Part shown: one piece after another, positions 17,645 through 26,909 of the stretch
Position numbering within the stretch: the stretch's first letter is position 1
How the letters are laid out: each line of letters starts with the position of its first letter
Assembly (NCBI RefSeq): GCF_018588885.1
Contig: NZ_JAFFIW010000015.1
Span: forward strand, 1 to 64,000
Length of the DNA: 64,000 nucleotides
Origin: Mesorhizobium sp. dw_380
GTDB lineage: Bacteria; Pseudomonadota; Alphaproteobacteria; Rhizobiales; Rhizobiaceae
Reading direction: 5' to 3'
Position numbers and translations under genes: made by a program
The notes under the pieces: model-generated
The model's database searches: none
What the model was told of the DNA's origin: nothing
What the model saw: the letters and a program-made list of their open reading frames with translations, nothing else

Positions 17645-17830
17645 GTGAGCCGGTGATGGTCCCCGCGCCGAAAGGCAAGGGGTGAAAAGGGAACACGGTG
17701 AGATCCCCGAGGGGTCGAGGCCGTGGCTGCCCCCGCAACTGTAAGCGGTGAGCAAGATCCGAAATGCCACTGGCCGGCAAGGCTGGGAAGGCAGGATTGC
17801 GCTAGGACCCGTGAGCCAGGAGACCTGCCA
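17645..17830 (+). promoter_or_regulatory. Cobalamin (B12) riboswitch
   Basis: The conserved blocks occur in order: GGTGATGGTCCCC (P2 region), AAAAGGGAACACGGTGA, a P4/P5 hairpin, GCCCCCGCAACTGTAAGCGG, GCCACTGG with GGGAAGGC, then GTGAGCCAGGAGACCTGCC, the B12 box ending at 17829. This is an almost textbook AdoCbl-type aptamer. The bases from 17831 to the gene start contain GGGAGGAG, which could be the sequestered ribosome site. It switches off the DUF1636-ABC importer operon when cobalamin is plentiful. Confidence 0.97.
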
Positions 17831-17937
17831 TCAGCATGAGTTGACCGGACGGGGTGTGCCGGGAGGAGACGTGGACGTCGGTCTTGTCGGCCGGCTCGCC
17901 AACATCCTTCCGTCGCCTATCGAGAAAGACGGAAAAG

Positions 17938-18332
17938 TTGGACGGCGCCACCATTCACCGCATCATCGTCTGCACGCTTTGCCGCGACGTCCCGACAGGG
18001 ATCAGGTCGGGCGAAACTCTGTGCGGCGATTTGCGCTCCCGGCTCTCGGCGCATCATGACCCTGATGTGGCGCATGGTTTCACGGTCGAGGGCGTGGCTT
18101 GCATGGCAGGCTGCGCACGGCCGCTCGCGGTGGCCTTCCACGCGCCGGGCAAGGCCGTCTACCTCTTCGGGTCCATCGATGCCGAGGCCGATGCCGGCGA
18201 TCTCGTGCGGTTTGCCGGCCTTTACGCCTCGCTCGCCGACGGCTGGTGCGATTCCGGGCAACGTCCGCCGCGACTGGCCAGCAAGACGCTGGCCCGCATC
18301 CCGGGATCGGGCACGTCCGCGGAGGGAAGCCG

Positions 18333-18336
<4 letters not shown>
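17938..18336 (+). CDS. DUF1636 predicted metal-binding protein
   Basis: About 132 residues with two cysteine pairs, IIVCTLCRDVPTG near the N-terminus and GVACMAGCARPLAVAF in the middle, the mark of DUF1636 (thioredoxin-like ferredoxin fold, often near cobalamin genes). The TTG at 17938 gives the usual family length; a GTG at 17854 in the same frame would add 28 residues unlike the family and overlap the expression platform. Its stop overlaps the start of the ABC ATPase (ATGA). A role in handling cobalt or a corrinoid is inferred from the riboswitch and the operon. Confidence 0.8.
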
Positions 18337-19121
<785 letters not shown>

Positions 19122-19164
19122 TCAAACCCGTCCTTTATCCCCGTTCAACCAAGGAGCAAAATCC

Positions 19165-20112
19165 GTGAAACGCCTTGCCTTGTCGCTCGTCTTCTCGCTG
19201 CTGGCTTCGACGGCCTTCGCCTTCCCCGTCACCGTCGACAGCTGCGGCAAGCCGCTGACCTTCGACGCGCCGCCCAAGCGCGCCGTCATCCACGATCTCA
19301 ACATGGCCGAGATGGCCTTCGCGCTGAAGCTGCAGCCGTCGATCGTCGGCCTGACCGGCATCACCGGATGGTACAAGGTCGGCCCCGAATTCAAGGCCGA
19401 GCAAGGCTCGATCCCGGAATTGGCGCCCAAATACCCAACGCTCGAAAACCTTGTCGCGGTCGAGCCCGATTTCTTCTTCGCCGGCTGGTATTACGGCATG
19501 AAGCCGGGCGGCGAGGTGACCCCTGACACACTCGCCCCGCATGGCATCAAGACGCTGGTGCTAACGGAAAGCTGCGTCCATCTCGACAAGAACCGGCCCG
19601 CCGCATCGATGGACCTGCTCTACAGCGACGTCGAAAAGCTGGGCAAGATTTTCGGCAAGGACGCCGAAGCGGAAAAGCTTGTCGCCGGCTGGAAGGCGCA
19701 GCTGGCTGACATCATCGCCAAGGTCGGCAGCGCCAAGGGGACGCGGGTGTTCCTCTACGATTCCGGCGAGGACAAGCCGTTCACCGCCGGAAAATTCGCC
19801 ATCCCCAACGCTATGATCACGGCGGCCGGCGGCGACAACATCATGGCCGACATGGAGACGAGCTGGGGCAACACGGACTGGGAAACGGTGGCGTCGCGCA
19901 ATCCGCAATTCCTCATCCTGCTCGACTACCAGGATGGCGGCGGCTACAGGAAGCTGCTTGATTTCCTCAAGGCGCACCCGGCGATGAAGGAGACCGACGC
20001 CGTCAAGAACGAGCGTTTCGTGGCTCTTCGCTATGCCGAACTGACACCCGGACCGGCCAACATCGAAGCGATCGGCAAGATCGCCCGGGCGATGCATCCG
20101 GAAGCCTTCTGA
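19165..20112 (+). CDS. FecB/BtuF-type periplasmic substrate-binding protein
   Basis: 315 residues from a GTG with AAGGAG upstream. A short Sec signal (KRLALSLVFSLLASTAFAF) precedes a helical-backbone binding protein: TFDAPPKRAVIHDLNMAEM, VGLTGITGWYKV, YPTLENLVAVEPDFFFAGWYYG. The Cys in VDSCGKP is downstream of the signal and the Leu-Ala-x-Cys lipobox is absent, so it is soluble. Length and fold fit BtuF/FecB, but the ligand pocket cannot be read from sequence. It overlaps the permease start by one base. Confidence 0.92.
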   Translation: MKRLALSLVFSLLASTAFAFPVTVDSCGKPLTFDAPPKRAVIHDLNMAEMAFALKLQPSIVGLTGITGWYKVGPEFKAEQGSIPELAPKYPTLENLVAVEPDFFFAGWYYGMKPGGEVTPDTLAPHGIKTLVLTESCVHLDKNRPAASMDLLYSDVEKLGKIFGKDAEAEKLVAGWKAQLADIIAKVGSAKGTRVFLYDSGEDKPFTAGKFAIPNAMITAAGGDNIMADMETSWGNTDWETVASRNPQFLILLDYQDGGGYRKLLDFLKAHPAMKETDAVKNERFVALRYAELTPGPANIEAIGKIARAMHPEAF

Positions 20113-21161
20113 TGCATCTTGCGCTTAGGCATAAATCCGGCGCGCTTTCAGGGCACAAGGCATTCGCGCTGGCCATGGCGGCGGGCGCGGTGGCGATGGT
20201 CGCTCTCGTGCTGCTGTCGATCGCCTACGGTTCGACACTGATACCTCTGACGGATGTCATTGCCGCGCTTGGCCGTGCCGTCGGGTTGAATGAGCACCCG
20301 GTCTCGGGACCGGTCGGCAAGATCGTCGTGGATCTGCGGTTGCCGCGCACGATCCTGGCGATCTGTGTCGGCTCGGGTCTGGGCATCGTCGGCGCATTGC
20401 TGCAGACGGTGACCCGCAACGATCTTGCGGATCCCTTCCTGTTTGGCCTGTCGTCGGGGGCCGCCGCCGGGGCGGTGTCCGTCATCACCGTCTTTGGCGA
20501 CAGTTTTGGCATCTGGACCCTGCCGGTCGCGGCCTTCACCGGCGGCATACTGGCCGCCTGCATCGTCCTGCTGCTGGTCGCGCGGGTAAGGGGGCAGGGC
20601 CCGGAGCGGTTGATCCTCGCCGGCCTTGCCGTCTCCTTCCTGTTCACGGCGTTGACCAACTATCTGGTCTTTGCCGGAGACCAGCGCGCGGCCCATTCGG
20701 TGCTGTTCTGGACGATGGGCGGGCTCGGGCTGGCGCGTTGGGACAATGTCTGGCTGGGTGCGGTGGGCGCTGGCACGATCGCGGCTTACGGGCTGTGGAA
20801 CCATCGCAGGCTGGACGCTTTCCTGGCCGGTGAAAGTGCCGCCGAAAGCCTTGGCGTGCCGGTGGCGCGGATGCGCAGGGCGATATTTCTGGTCGCCGCC
20901 TTCTCGACGGCAATTCTCGTCTCGGTCGCCGGCGTCATCGGCTTTGTCGGACTGATGATCCCGCACCTGTCGCGGCCGCTGGCCGGGCCCTTGCATCTGC
21001 GCCTGATTGCAAGCTGCGCGCTGTTGGGGGCTGTGCTCCTGCTGGCAAGCGATCTTCTGGCCCGGATCTTGCTGCCGCCGCAGGAACTGCCGATCGGCAT
21101 CATCACCAGCTCGCTCGGCGCCTTCTTCGTCGTCACCATGGTCGTCCGGAACCGCCTGTGA
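20112..21161 (+). CDS. FecCD/BtuC-type ABC transporter permease
   Basis: 349 residues and about ten membrane segments. Family marks: LRLPRTILAICVGSGLGIVGALLQTVTRN after helix 2, DPFLFGLSSGAAAGA, the EAA-like loop ESAAESLGVPVARMRRA, and the C-terminal GVIGFVGLMIPHLSRPLAGP, LARILLPPQELPIGIITSSLGAFFF-like ending. It completes the importer started at 18333. No terminator is visible after it. Confidence 0.94.
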   Translation: MHLALRHKSGALSGHKAFALAMAAGAVAMVALVLLSIAYGSTLIPLTDVIAALGRAVGLNEHPVSGPVGKIVVDLRLPRTILAICVGSGLGIVGALLQTVTRNDLADPFLFGLSSGAAAGAVSVITVFGDSFGIWTLPVAAFTGGILAACIVLLLVARVRGQGPERLILAGLAVSFLFTALTNYLVFAGDQRAAHSVLFWTMGGLGLARWDNVWLGAVGAGTIAAYGLWNHRRLDAFLAGESAAESLGVPVARMRRAIFLVAAFSTAILVSVAGVIGFVGLMIPHLSRPLAGPLHLRLIASCALLGAVLLLASDLLARILLPPQELPIGIITSSLGAFFVVTMVVRNRL

Positions 21162-21285
21162 AAACGGCCGGTTCTCCCTTGTCCGACCGTCTTCGAAGGT
21201 CCTCGGCATTCACCTGTCGCTAACCATGACCGCGTTGCACGCCTGAGATGCACATTTGCGGGCTTGCGCAGCAACATGGCACCTT

Positions 21286-21307
21286 GAATAGTAAGCACGC
21301 TTATTAT
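21286..21307. promoter_or_regulatory. Imperfect inverted repeat before the MarR gene
   Basis: AATAGTAAGC then AC then GCTTATTATA: arms pair at 8 of 10 positions, centred on TAAGC/GCTTA, ending 11 bases before the MarR start codon. This is the normal place for a self-repressing MarR operator that would control the three-gene efflux operon. Confidence 0.55.
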
Positions 21308-21318
21308 ATCTATCGCTC

Positions 21319-21798
21319 ATGGTTTCAGATGGCATAGACAGACTGGGATTCTTGATCCACGACGTGCAACGCCTGATGCGCAAGCGCTTCGAGACGCGCG
21401 CCAGCGGGCTCGGCCTGTCGTCGGCGCAATGGCGCCTTATGGTTCGTGTCGCCAAGGAGGCGGGCGTCACCCAGGCAAGGCTCGCGGAATTGCTCGAAAT
21501 CGAGCCGATCAGCGTCTCGCGCCTTGTCGACCGGATGGAGGAGGGCGGCTGGATCGAACGCCGCGCCGACGCCGCCGACCGCCGCGTGCGCATGATCTTC
21601 CCGACCGCCAAGGCGAGCGCCGCCTACGCCGAGGTCAAGAGCCTGGCTGGCGAAGTCTACGAAGAGTCGCTGGTCGGCGTTTCGCCGGAGGACCGTCGCG
21701 TCCTGATCAGGGCGCTCGATGCAATGGCACGGAATCTCGGCGACGGCGATTCGTCGTCCGACGAAAAGGTCAAGAATACAGAAGGCGCAGCAGCATGA
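21319..21798 (+). CDS. MarR-family regulator of the efflux operon
   Basis: 159 residues. The winged helix is clear: LGLSSAQWRLMVRVAKEAG, QARLAELLEIEPISVSRLVDRME, EGGWIERRADAADRRVRMIF. The stop overlaps the HlyD-family gene (ATGA). With the two genes behind it, this forms an EmrR-EmrA-EmrB-like unit in which the regulator senses the exported compound. Confidence 0.95.
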   Translation: MVSDGIDRLGFLIHDVQRLMRKRFETRASGLGLSSAQWRLMVRVAKEAGVTQARLAELLEIEPISVSRLVDRMEEGGWIERRADAADRRVRMIFPTAKASAAYAEVKSLAGEVYEESLVGVSPEDRRVLIRALDAMARNLGDGDSSSDEKVKNTEGAAA

Positions 21799-22976
21799 AC
21801 GCGGTAGCCAAGATTGACGAGAATGTCCCCAAGATGGAGATGGAAGCGCCGGCCAAGCCGGCCGCCGCTCCAGTCGCTGTGGCTCCTTCGGTGCAGGTCC
21901 CGGTCCCGGCACCAAAGAAGAAGCGCCGCATCGGCCGCTTCCTTTTGATGTTCGCCTTGCCGGCGGCATTGATCATCGGCGGCGGCTATGTCTGGGTGAC
22001 CGGCGGACGCTATCAGGAGACGGAGAACGCCAATCTGCAGCAGGCCAAGGTGTCGATCGCTTCGGATACGGCGGGCCGCATCGTTAAGGTCGCCATCTCC
22101 GACAATCAAATGGTGAAGCAGGGCGATCTTCTGTTTGCCATCGATCCCGAGCCGTACCGGATCGCGCTCGCGCAGGCAGACGCCGCGGTTGCCGCGGCGC
22201 GCCTCAATGTCGAGCAGCTGCGCGCCGCCTACAGCCAGGCGATGGCGCAGGAGAAGTCCGCCGGCAGTGAAGTTGCCTATGCGCAGTCGCAATATGATCG
22301 TGCCGCCGATCTCGCCCAGAAGGGCATCAACGCCAAGTCTTCGCTCGACGAGGCCAGAAACGATCTCGACAAGGCCAAGCAGCAGCTTGCCGTTGCCGAA
22401 CAGGGCATCATCAGCGCCAAGGCCGCACTCGGCGGCAATCCCGATATCGAGACCGATAAGCATCCGACCGTGATGTCGGCGCTCGCCGCGCGCGACAAGG
22501 CCGCCTACGACCTGGCGCAGACCACGGTGAAGGCACCCGCCGATGGCGTCATCTCCCAGGCCTCGTCGTTCAAGGTCGGTCAGTTTGTCGGCTCCGGCAC
22601 ACCGCTGTTTTCGCTGGTCGAGACGGGCGACACCTGGATCGATGCCAACTTCAAGGAAACGCAGTTGACCCACATGAAGCCCGGCCAGAAGGCCGAGATC
22701 GTGGTCGACACCTATCCCGGCCGCACTTTCGAGGCGATGGTCAAGGCGATCGGCGCCGGCACCGGGGCTGAGTTTTCGCTGCTTCCGGCGCAGAACGCCA
22801 CCGGCAACTGGGTCAAGGTCACGCAGCGCATTCCGGTGCGCCTGGAACTGAGCGATCCCGACGCCAAGATGGCGCTGCGCACCGGCATGAGCGCCGCCGT
22901 CACCGTCGACACTGGCGTGGCACGTGGCTGGCCATCGATCTTCGGCCACGCCACGGCAGGCGAGACCGCGCAGTAG
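21795..22976 (+). CDS. HlyD/EmrA-type membrane fusion protein
   Basis: 393 residues. A proline/alanine-rich cytoplasmic tail (about 1-48) ends in KKKRRIGR, followed by one membrane helix (FLLMFALPAALIIGGGYVWV), a barrel-sandwich half (VSIASDTAGRIVKVAISDNQMVKQGDLLFAID), a long coiled hairpin (about 115-205), the second lipoyl half (TTVKAPADGVISQASSFKVGQFV) and a beta barrel. It links the inner-membrane DHA2 pump to an outer-membrane channel, which is not in this window. Confidence 0.95.
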   Translation: MNAVAKIDENVPKMEMEAPAKPAAAPVAVAPSVQVPVPAPKKKRRIGRFLLMFALPAALIIGGGYVWVTGGRYQETENANLQQAKVSIASDTAGRIVKVAISDNQMVKQGDLLFAIDPEPYRIALAQADAAVAAARLNVEQLRAAYSQAMAQEKSAGSEVAYAQSQYDRAADLAQKGINAKSSLDEARNDLDKAKQQLAVAEQGIISAKAALGGNPDIETDKHPTVMSALAARDKAAYDLAQTTVKAPADGVISQASSFKVGQFVGSGTPLFSLVETGDTWIDANFKETQLTHMKPGQKAEIVVDTYPGRTFEAMVKAIGAGTGAEFSLLPAQNATGNWVKVTQRIPVRLELSDPDAKMALRTGMSAAVTVDTGVARGWPSIFGHATAGETAQ

Positions 22977-23127
22977 AAACAGCAAAGCCCGCTGCGACCA
23001 GGCGGGTGGAAGCGAGTAGCAGGATTGGTCTGATGGAGAGGCGGGAAGGATCAGCATTTGGGGCAGAACCGCGTCGCGGCTTGACCGAAATTCTGAAACT
23101 TTCGACACGGACCCGTCGGTCCTCATG

Positions 23128-23243
23128 TTTCCGGGCGGCAGGCATCCGCCAGACAGAGACTTTCGGTCGATGTAACCCCCACATCGATAATCGCGTCCCA
23201 CCGCGATGAGGGTCTCTCAACGGAAGGCTTTGCCGCCCGGAAA
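23128..23243. repeat. 13-bp inverted repeat in the leader of the DHA2 pump gene
   Basis: TTTCCGGGCGGCA (23128-23140) and TGCCGCCCGGAAA (23231-23243) are perfect reverse complements separated by 90 bases, ending 42 bases before the pump start codon. They lie in a 309-base stretch (22977-23285) that otherwise holds no gene, tRNA or terminator I can recognise. It may be an RNA structure controlling the pump separately from the HlyD gene. Confidence 0.6.
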
Positions 23244-23285
23244 CCCCATGTACACGTTTTTGTTACCGGCTGGAAGTTCCGCATC

Positions 23286-24821
23286 ATGAGCACGCCAGAA
23301 CCATTTCGAGAAGTGCCGCATCGTGGCCTGATCACGGTTTCGCTCATGCTGGCGACGATCATGCAGGCGCTCGACACCACGATCGCCAACGTCGCGCTGC
23401 CGACCATGACCGGCGATCTCGGCGCCTCGCCTGATAACATCAACTGGGTGCTGACGTCCTACATCGTCGCCGCCGCCATCATGACGCCGGTCACCGGCTG
23501 GCTCGCTGACCGCTTCGGCCGCAAGGAACTGTTCCTGACGGCAGTGGTCGGCTTCACCATCTTCTCCATGCTGTGCGGCCTGGCGTGGAGCCTGGAAACC
23601 ATAGTGCTTTTCCGGTTGATGCAGGGCGTGTTCGGCGCCGCGATCGTGCCGCTGTCGCAAACTTTCCTGCTCGACATCAACCCCAAGGAGCGTCACGGTC
23701 AGGCAATGGCCATCTGGGGCGCCGGCATCATGCTGGGGCCGATCCTCGGCCCGACGCTGGGCGGCTGGCTGACCGAGAATTTCAACTGGCGCTGGGTGTT
23801 CTTCATCAACCTGCCGGTCGGTATCGTCGCCTTCCTTGGCATGGCGGCCTATCTGCCGGCCGTTGCCCGGCGGGTGCGCAGCTTCGATTTCTTCGGCTTT
23901 GCGATGATATCGCTCGGCGTCGGCGCGCTGCAGCTGCTGCTCGATCGCGGCGGCGAGGTCGACTGGTTTTCCTCGGTCGAGATCTGGATCGAGCTTGGTC
24001 TTTCGATCACCGGCTTCTGGGTGTTCATCATTCACACGGTGACATCGGAACATCCCTTCATCGATCCGAAGATTTTCCTCGACCGCAATTTCGTGACCGG
24101 GCTGGCGTTCATCTTCGTCATGGGCGTGCTGATACTGGCGTCCATGTCGCTGCTGCCGCCGATGCTGTCGACCATCTTCGGCTATCCGACCATCACCATC
24201 GGCATCGTCATCGGTCCGCGTGGCGTCGGGACGATGATTTCGATGCTCGTCGTCGGGCGCCTCATGGGCAGGATCGACGCCCGGATCCTGGTCGTCATCG
24301 GCTTTCTCCTGACCGCGCAGTCGCTCTACACCATGGCCAGCTTCACGCCGCAGATGGACAACTGGCTGATCATCAGCTCCGGCGTGATCCAGGGCCTGGG
24401 CATGGGAATGGTGTTCGTGCCGCTGTCGACGGTTGCCTTCGCCACGCTCGACGCCCGTTACCGCACCGACGCCACGGCCCTGTTCAGCCTGGTGCGCAAT
24501 CTTGGCTCGTCGATCGGTGTGTCGGTCGTGACGGTGCTGCTGGTGCGCAACATCCAGGTCAACCACGCCGAGCTTTCAGCCTTCATCAGCCCGTTCAATC
24601 CCAATCTCTGGGCGGTCTCGCCGGCCGCGGCGAGCGGTGATCCGATGGCGCTGTCCGAGGTCGATCGCATGGTCAATCTCCAGGCCATGATGATCTCCTA
24701 CGTCAATGACTTCAAAATCCTGATGGTGATGACGCTGGTCGCCATCCCGTTCGTCTTCCTGTTGCGCAAGCCGGCGCAGGCGCCAGCCGGTGGCGGCGCG
24801 CCAGCCGCGCATATGGATTAA
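23286..24821 (+). CDS. DHA2-family drug:H+ antiporter (EmrB/QacA type)
   Basis: 511 residues, 14 predicted helices. Motif A is GWLADRFGRKELFLTAV, motif C/D region LDTTIANVALPTM in helix 1 is the DHA2 signature, and helix 5 has GAGIMLGPILGPTLGGWLTENFNWRWVFFINLPVG, the hallmark of EmrB proteins. The C-terminal tail is polar (KPAQAPAGGGAPAAHMD). With the MarR and HlyD genes it forms a multidrug efflux operon. Confidence 0.95.
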   Translation: MSTPEPFREVPHRGLITVSLMLATIMQALDTTIANVALPTMTGDLGASPDNINWVLTSYIVAAAIMTPVTGWLADRFGRKELFLTAVVGFTIFSMLCGLAWSLETIVLFRLMQGVFGAAIVPLSQTFLLDINPKERHGQAMAIWGAGIMLGPILGPTLGGWLTENFNWRWVFFINLPVGIVAFLGMAAYLPAVARRVRSFDFFGFAMISLGVGALQLLLDRGGEVDWFSSVEIWIELGLSITGFWVFIIHTVTSEHPFIDPKIFLDRNFVTGLAFIFVMGVLILASMSLLPPMLSTIFGYPTITIGIVIGPRGVGTMISMLVVGRLMGRIDARILVVIGFLLTAQSLYTMASFTPQMDNWLIISSGVIQGLGMGMVFVPLSTVAFATLDARYRTDATALFSLVRNLGSSIGVSVVTVLLVRNIQVNHAELSAFISPFNPNLWAVSPAAASGDPMALSEVDRMVNLQAMMISYVNDFKILMVMTLVAIPFVFLLRKPAQAPAGGGAPAAHMD

Positions 24822-24840
24822 ATCTGGAAGCTGGGAAGCT

Positions 24841-25326
24841 CTATTTGCCGAGCACCAGCGCCCAGTAGCGAAGGCTGGGGTCGCGGCCGTCGCGCACATA
24901 GGCGAGACCGAAGCGGCTGAAGTCCGGATCGAGCATATTGCGGCGATGGCCGGGCGAATGCGCCCAGATGTCGAACAGCTTCTGCTGGTCGAAGCGGCCC
25001 TCGGCGATGTTTTCGGCCGCGGCACCGGCAATGCCATTGTCCTTGACGCGCGAAGCGAAATCCTTGCCCCAGCCGGTGGTGTGGCTCATGCGGCCGCGCC
25101 GCGCCATGTAGCCGGCCTGCTGGAGCGCGGCCTGTTCCAGCTGTGCGTCGGAAACGAGCGGTCCCAGCCCCGCAGTGGCGCGCAGGCCCGCCAGCGTGCC
25201 GGTTGCGGAGGAGGAGACCCCGGCACCTTGCCCGGTCGGCAGCGAGACCGTGCCGCAGGCGGCAAGTCCGGCCAGGGCCGCCAGGCCGGCCGCCTTGAGC
25301 AAGGTGCGCCTGTTCAGCTTCGCCAT
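24841..25326 (-). CDS. CAP/SCP-domain lipoprotein with Tat-type signal
   Basis: 161 residues from MAKLNRRTLLKAAGL. The N-terminus combines a twin-arginine motif (NRRTLLK) with a lipobox (LAAC, Cys about 24). The mature part is a bacterial CAP domain: LRATAGLGPLVSDAQLEQAA, GRMSHTTG, AAENIAEGRFD, WAHSPGHRRNML and FGLAYVRDGRD, with the two His and Glu of the family in place. Function of bacterial CAP proteins is mostly unknown. The gene is convergent with the efflux pump. Confidence 0.9.
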   Translation of the reverse strand: MAKLNRRTLLKAAGLAALAGLAACGTVSLPTGQGAGVSSSATGTLAGLRATAGLGPLVSDAQLEQAALQQAGYMARRGRMSHTTGWGKDFASRVKDNGIAGAAAENIAEGRFDQQKLFDIWAHSPGHRRNMLDPDFSRFGLAYVRDGRDPSLRYWALVLGK

Positions 25327-25434
25327 CTGGTGGTTTTCGATTCCCGAAGTGGTCATGCCCGCCTGAGATAGTCGCGATCATGGCTTTTGCCGGGCAGGCG
25401 GCGAAAATCCGTGGTCGAAACGGCGACGACCCGC

Positions 25435-26658
25435 TCATTTCACAAGCGTGATGAGGCGGCCGGCGTAGATATCGCGATTTCCAAATACGGCCGTGCAGTC
25501 GGTTTTGATGGATGAGTTTCCGGTCATCTGCACGGTCAGGCCAACAAGCCTCAGGCAGTCGCCCTGACCGCTCATATCTGAGTTGCCAGCAAAGGAAATG
25601 GCCGCGTCAGGCGCATAGACGAACCCGCTGATCACGGAATTTGCGCCGCCATTCAGGGTCAAGGCCGAGGTGTTCCCATGGTTCTCGAAAATGGTGATGC
25701 CGGTATAGGGACCGCTTGCAGACGGGGAGAGGTTCACCGTTTCATTGGCATTTATGTAGATCTGTGCGCCCTCCATGAGGAATATGGTCACGCCCTGGCC
25801 GGTCAGGCTGCCGTTGCCGCCCGGCTTTATGGTGGTGCCGCGCAAGATATAGACACCTGGATTGAGCGTGATGTTTCCCGACAAGGTCTTGTCGCAATAG
25901 GTGCCGGGCGACAGCGTATAGGTTTTGCCGTTGGGGACCGGCAGGCACAATGTGTAGGGGGGCGGGACGACGTCCGCCAGAGGATCGAAGGACGCATATT
26001 GATGTTCGAGCGGCGCTCCGCAGGTGAGATTGGCGCTGGGCGGCAAAAGCCCGGAAGTGCTGCCGACGGTCGAGACGCAGCCCGCCGACACCTGCGCGGA
26101 ACCGCCTCTGCTGACGGCATCGGACGCGTCCGAGTTTGACGCGATCACGCAATTGCTCATCGAGACATCGGTCGAACCCTGCAGGCTTACGGCGGCCGAA
26201 GCATGTGGATCGAGCGCCAGCACACAGGCCTGCGCGCCGGGATGCATCTTGACCGTGGCCGTGCGATGGGCTGCCCAGGGGGCGGCGCCATTGATGAAGC
26301 TCGGATGGTTGATGCTGGAGGAAAGCGAGATGTAGTAGGCGCTCGGGTCGCCGCTGGCGGTTGCCGAAAAAGCGGCGACGCTGTCTGAATATTCTTGCTG
26401 GTCGGCGACGCTCATATTGGCTGTAAAGAATGTCAGCCCAAGCCCCTGGACATCGCTCGCCGCCATGCTGGGCAGGTACTTTGTGCCGACGGCAAGCCCA
26501 GCCGCGTCCAGCGAGTTCTGCAATTGCGCGGCGTCGTCGCTCGTGCCCGTCAGATCGATAGTGCCGGCCACGACCGCTATTATCGGCACCATCGCTATGG
26601 CGGTCGCCATGGCAAAGTTACCGCGCTCCGAACGCCAGAAGCCCTTCAATGCGAACAT
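25435..26658 (-). CDS. TadG-like secreted/pilus-associated protein
   Basis: 407 residues. The N-terminus is the Tad pilus TadE/G-type leader: a charged SERGNFAMATAIAMVPIIAVVAGTIDL helix followed by DDAAQLQNSLDAAGLAVGTK, as in the other TadG-like protein of this window (30081-32066). It lacks the VWA domain; instead residues 160-407 are rich in Ser, Gly, Asn and Thr with repeated short strands (VYILRGTTIKPGGNGSLTGQGVTIFLMEGA), a pattern that suggests a parallel beta helix or adhesin-like wall. Several Cys are spread through it. No other tad genes are nearby. Confidence 0.8.
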   Translation of the reverse strand: MFALKGFWRSERGNFAMATAIAMVPIIAVVAGTIDLTGTSDDAAQLQNSLDAAGLAVGTKYLPSMAASDVQGLGLTFFTANMSVADQQEYSDSVAAFSATASGDPSAYYISLSSSINHPSFINGAAPWAAHRTATVKMHPGAQACVLALDPHASAAVSLQGSTDVSMSNCVIASNSDASDAVSRGGSAQVSAGCVSTVGSTSGLLPPSANLTCGAPLEHQYASFDPLADVVPPPYTLCLPVPNGKTYTLSPGTYCDKTLSGNITLNPGVYILRGTTIKPGGNGSLTGQGVTIFLMEGAQIYINANETVNLSPSASGPYTGITIFENHGNTSALTLNGGANSVISGFVYAPDAAISFAGNSDMSGQGDCLRLVGLTVQMTGNSSIKTDCTAVFGNRDIYAGRLITLVK

Positions 26659-26710
26659 CGCCCCTCGCCAAGCTCTGTAAAGCTCGGTGATACGCTCGGG
26701 GTCTCTACGA

Positions 26711-26742
26711 GTAATTTAAGCAATTACTAAAATGCATGCATT
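26711..26742. promoter_or_regulatory. Two palindromes upstream of the TadG-like gene
   Basis: GTAATT-TAAGC-AATTAC (26711-26727) and the perfect 12-base palindrome AATGCATGCATT (26731-26742) lie 53-84 bases upstream of the leftward gene ending at 26658, in an AT-rich patch unlike its surroundings. They look like the promoter and operator region of that gene; the factor is unknown. Confidence 0.45.
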
Positions 26743-26783
26743 CTAAAAACGAAACTCACTGGGTCGCCAAGGAGGCGCAGGGC

Positions 26784-26839
26784 CGAGGCGGGCAAGCTGT
26801 GAAGATTGCGAGAACGCAACTTCGTCGGTGCCCGCCTCG
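26784..26839. repeat. Hairpin-forming intergenic segment
   Basis: CGAGGCGGGCA (26784-26794) pairs perfectly with TGCCCGCCTCG (26829-26839), and TTGCG/CGCAA (26806-26819) forms a second stem inside the loop. It lies downstream of the leftward gene 26910-27485 and has no U tract. It could be a transcript 3' structure or a small RNA; the remaining bases of this gap show nothing else. Confidence 0.45.
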
Positions 26840-26909
26840 ATTGCGTCTTGCGGCCGCCGTTGCAATCGCGGCCGCCGCAGATGCCGGTGAGCGGCGTTGG
26901 CGCCCCAGG

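Noticed and set aside
17748..18059. Open frame overlapping the riboswitch and the start of the DUF1636 gene
   Set aside because: It starts inside the aptamer and has no relation to any family; the neighbouring frame encodes DUF1636.
23217..24566. Long minus-strand frame opposite the DHA2 pump (449 codons)
   Set aside because: It is His/Asp/Arg-rich, as expected from the complement of a membrane protein gene, and lacks a start signal.
26843..26880. Two GCGGCCGC sites in a row as a possible origin or recombination site
   Set aside because: They are short and expected in GC-rich DNA; nothing else supports a function.
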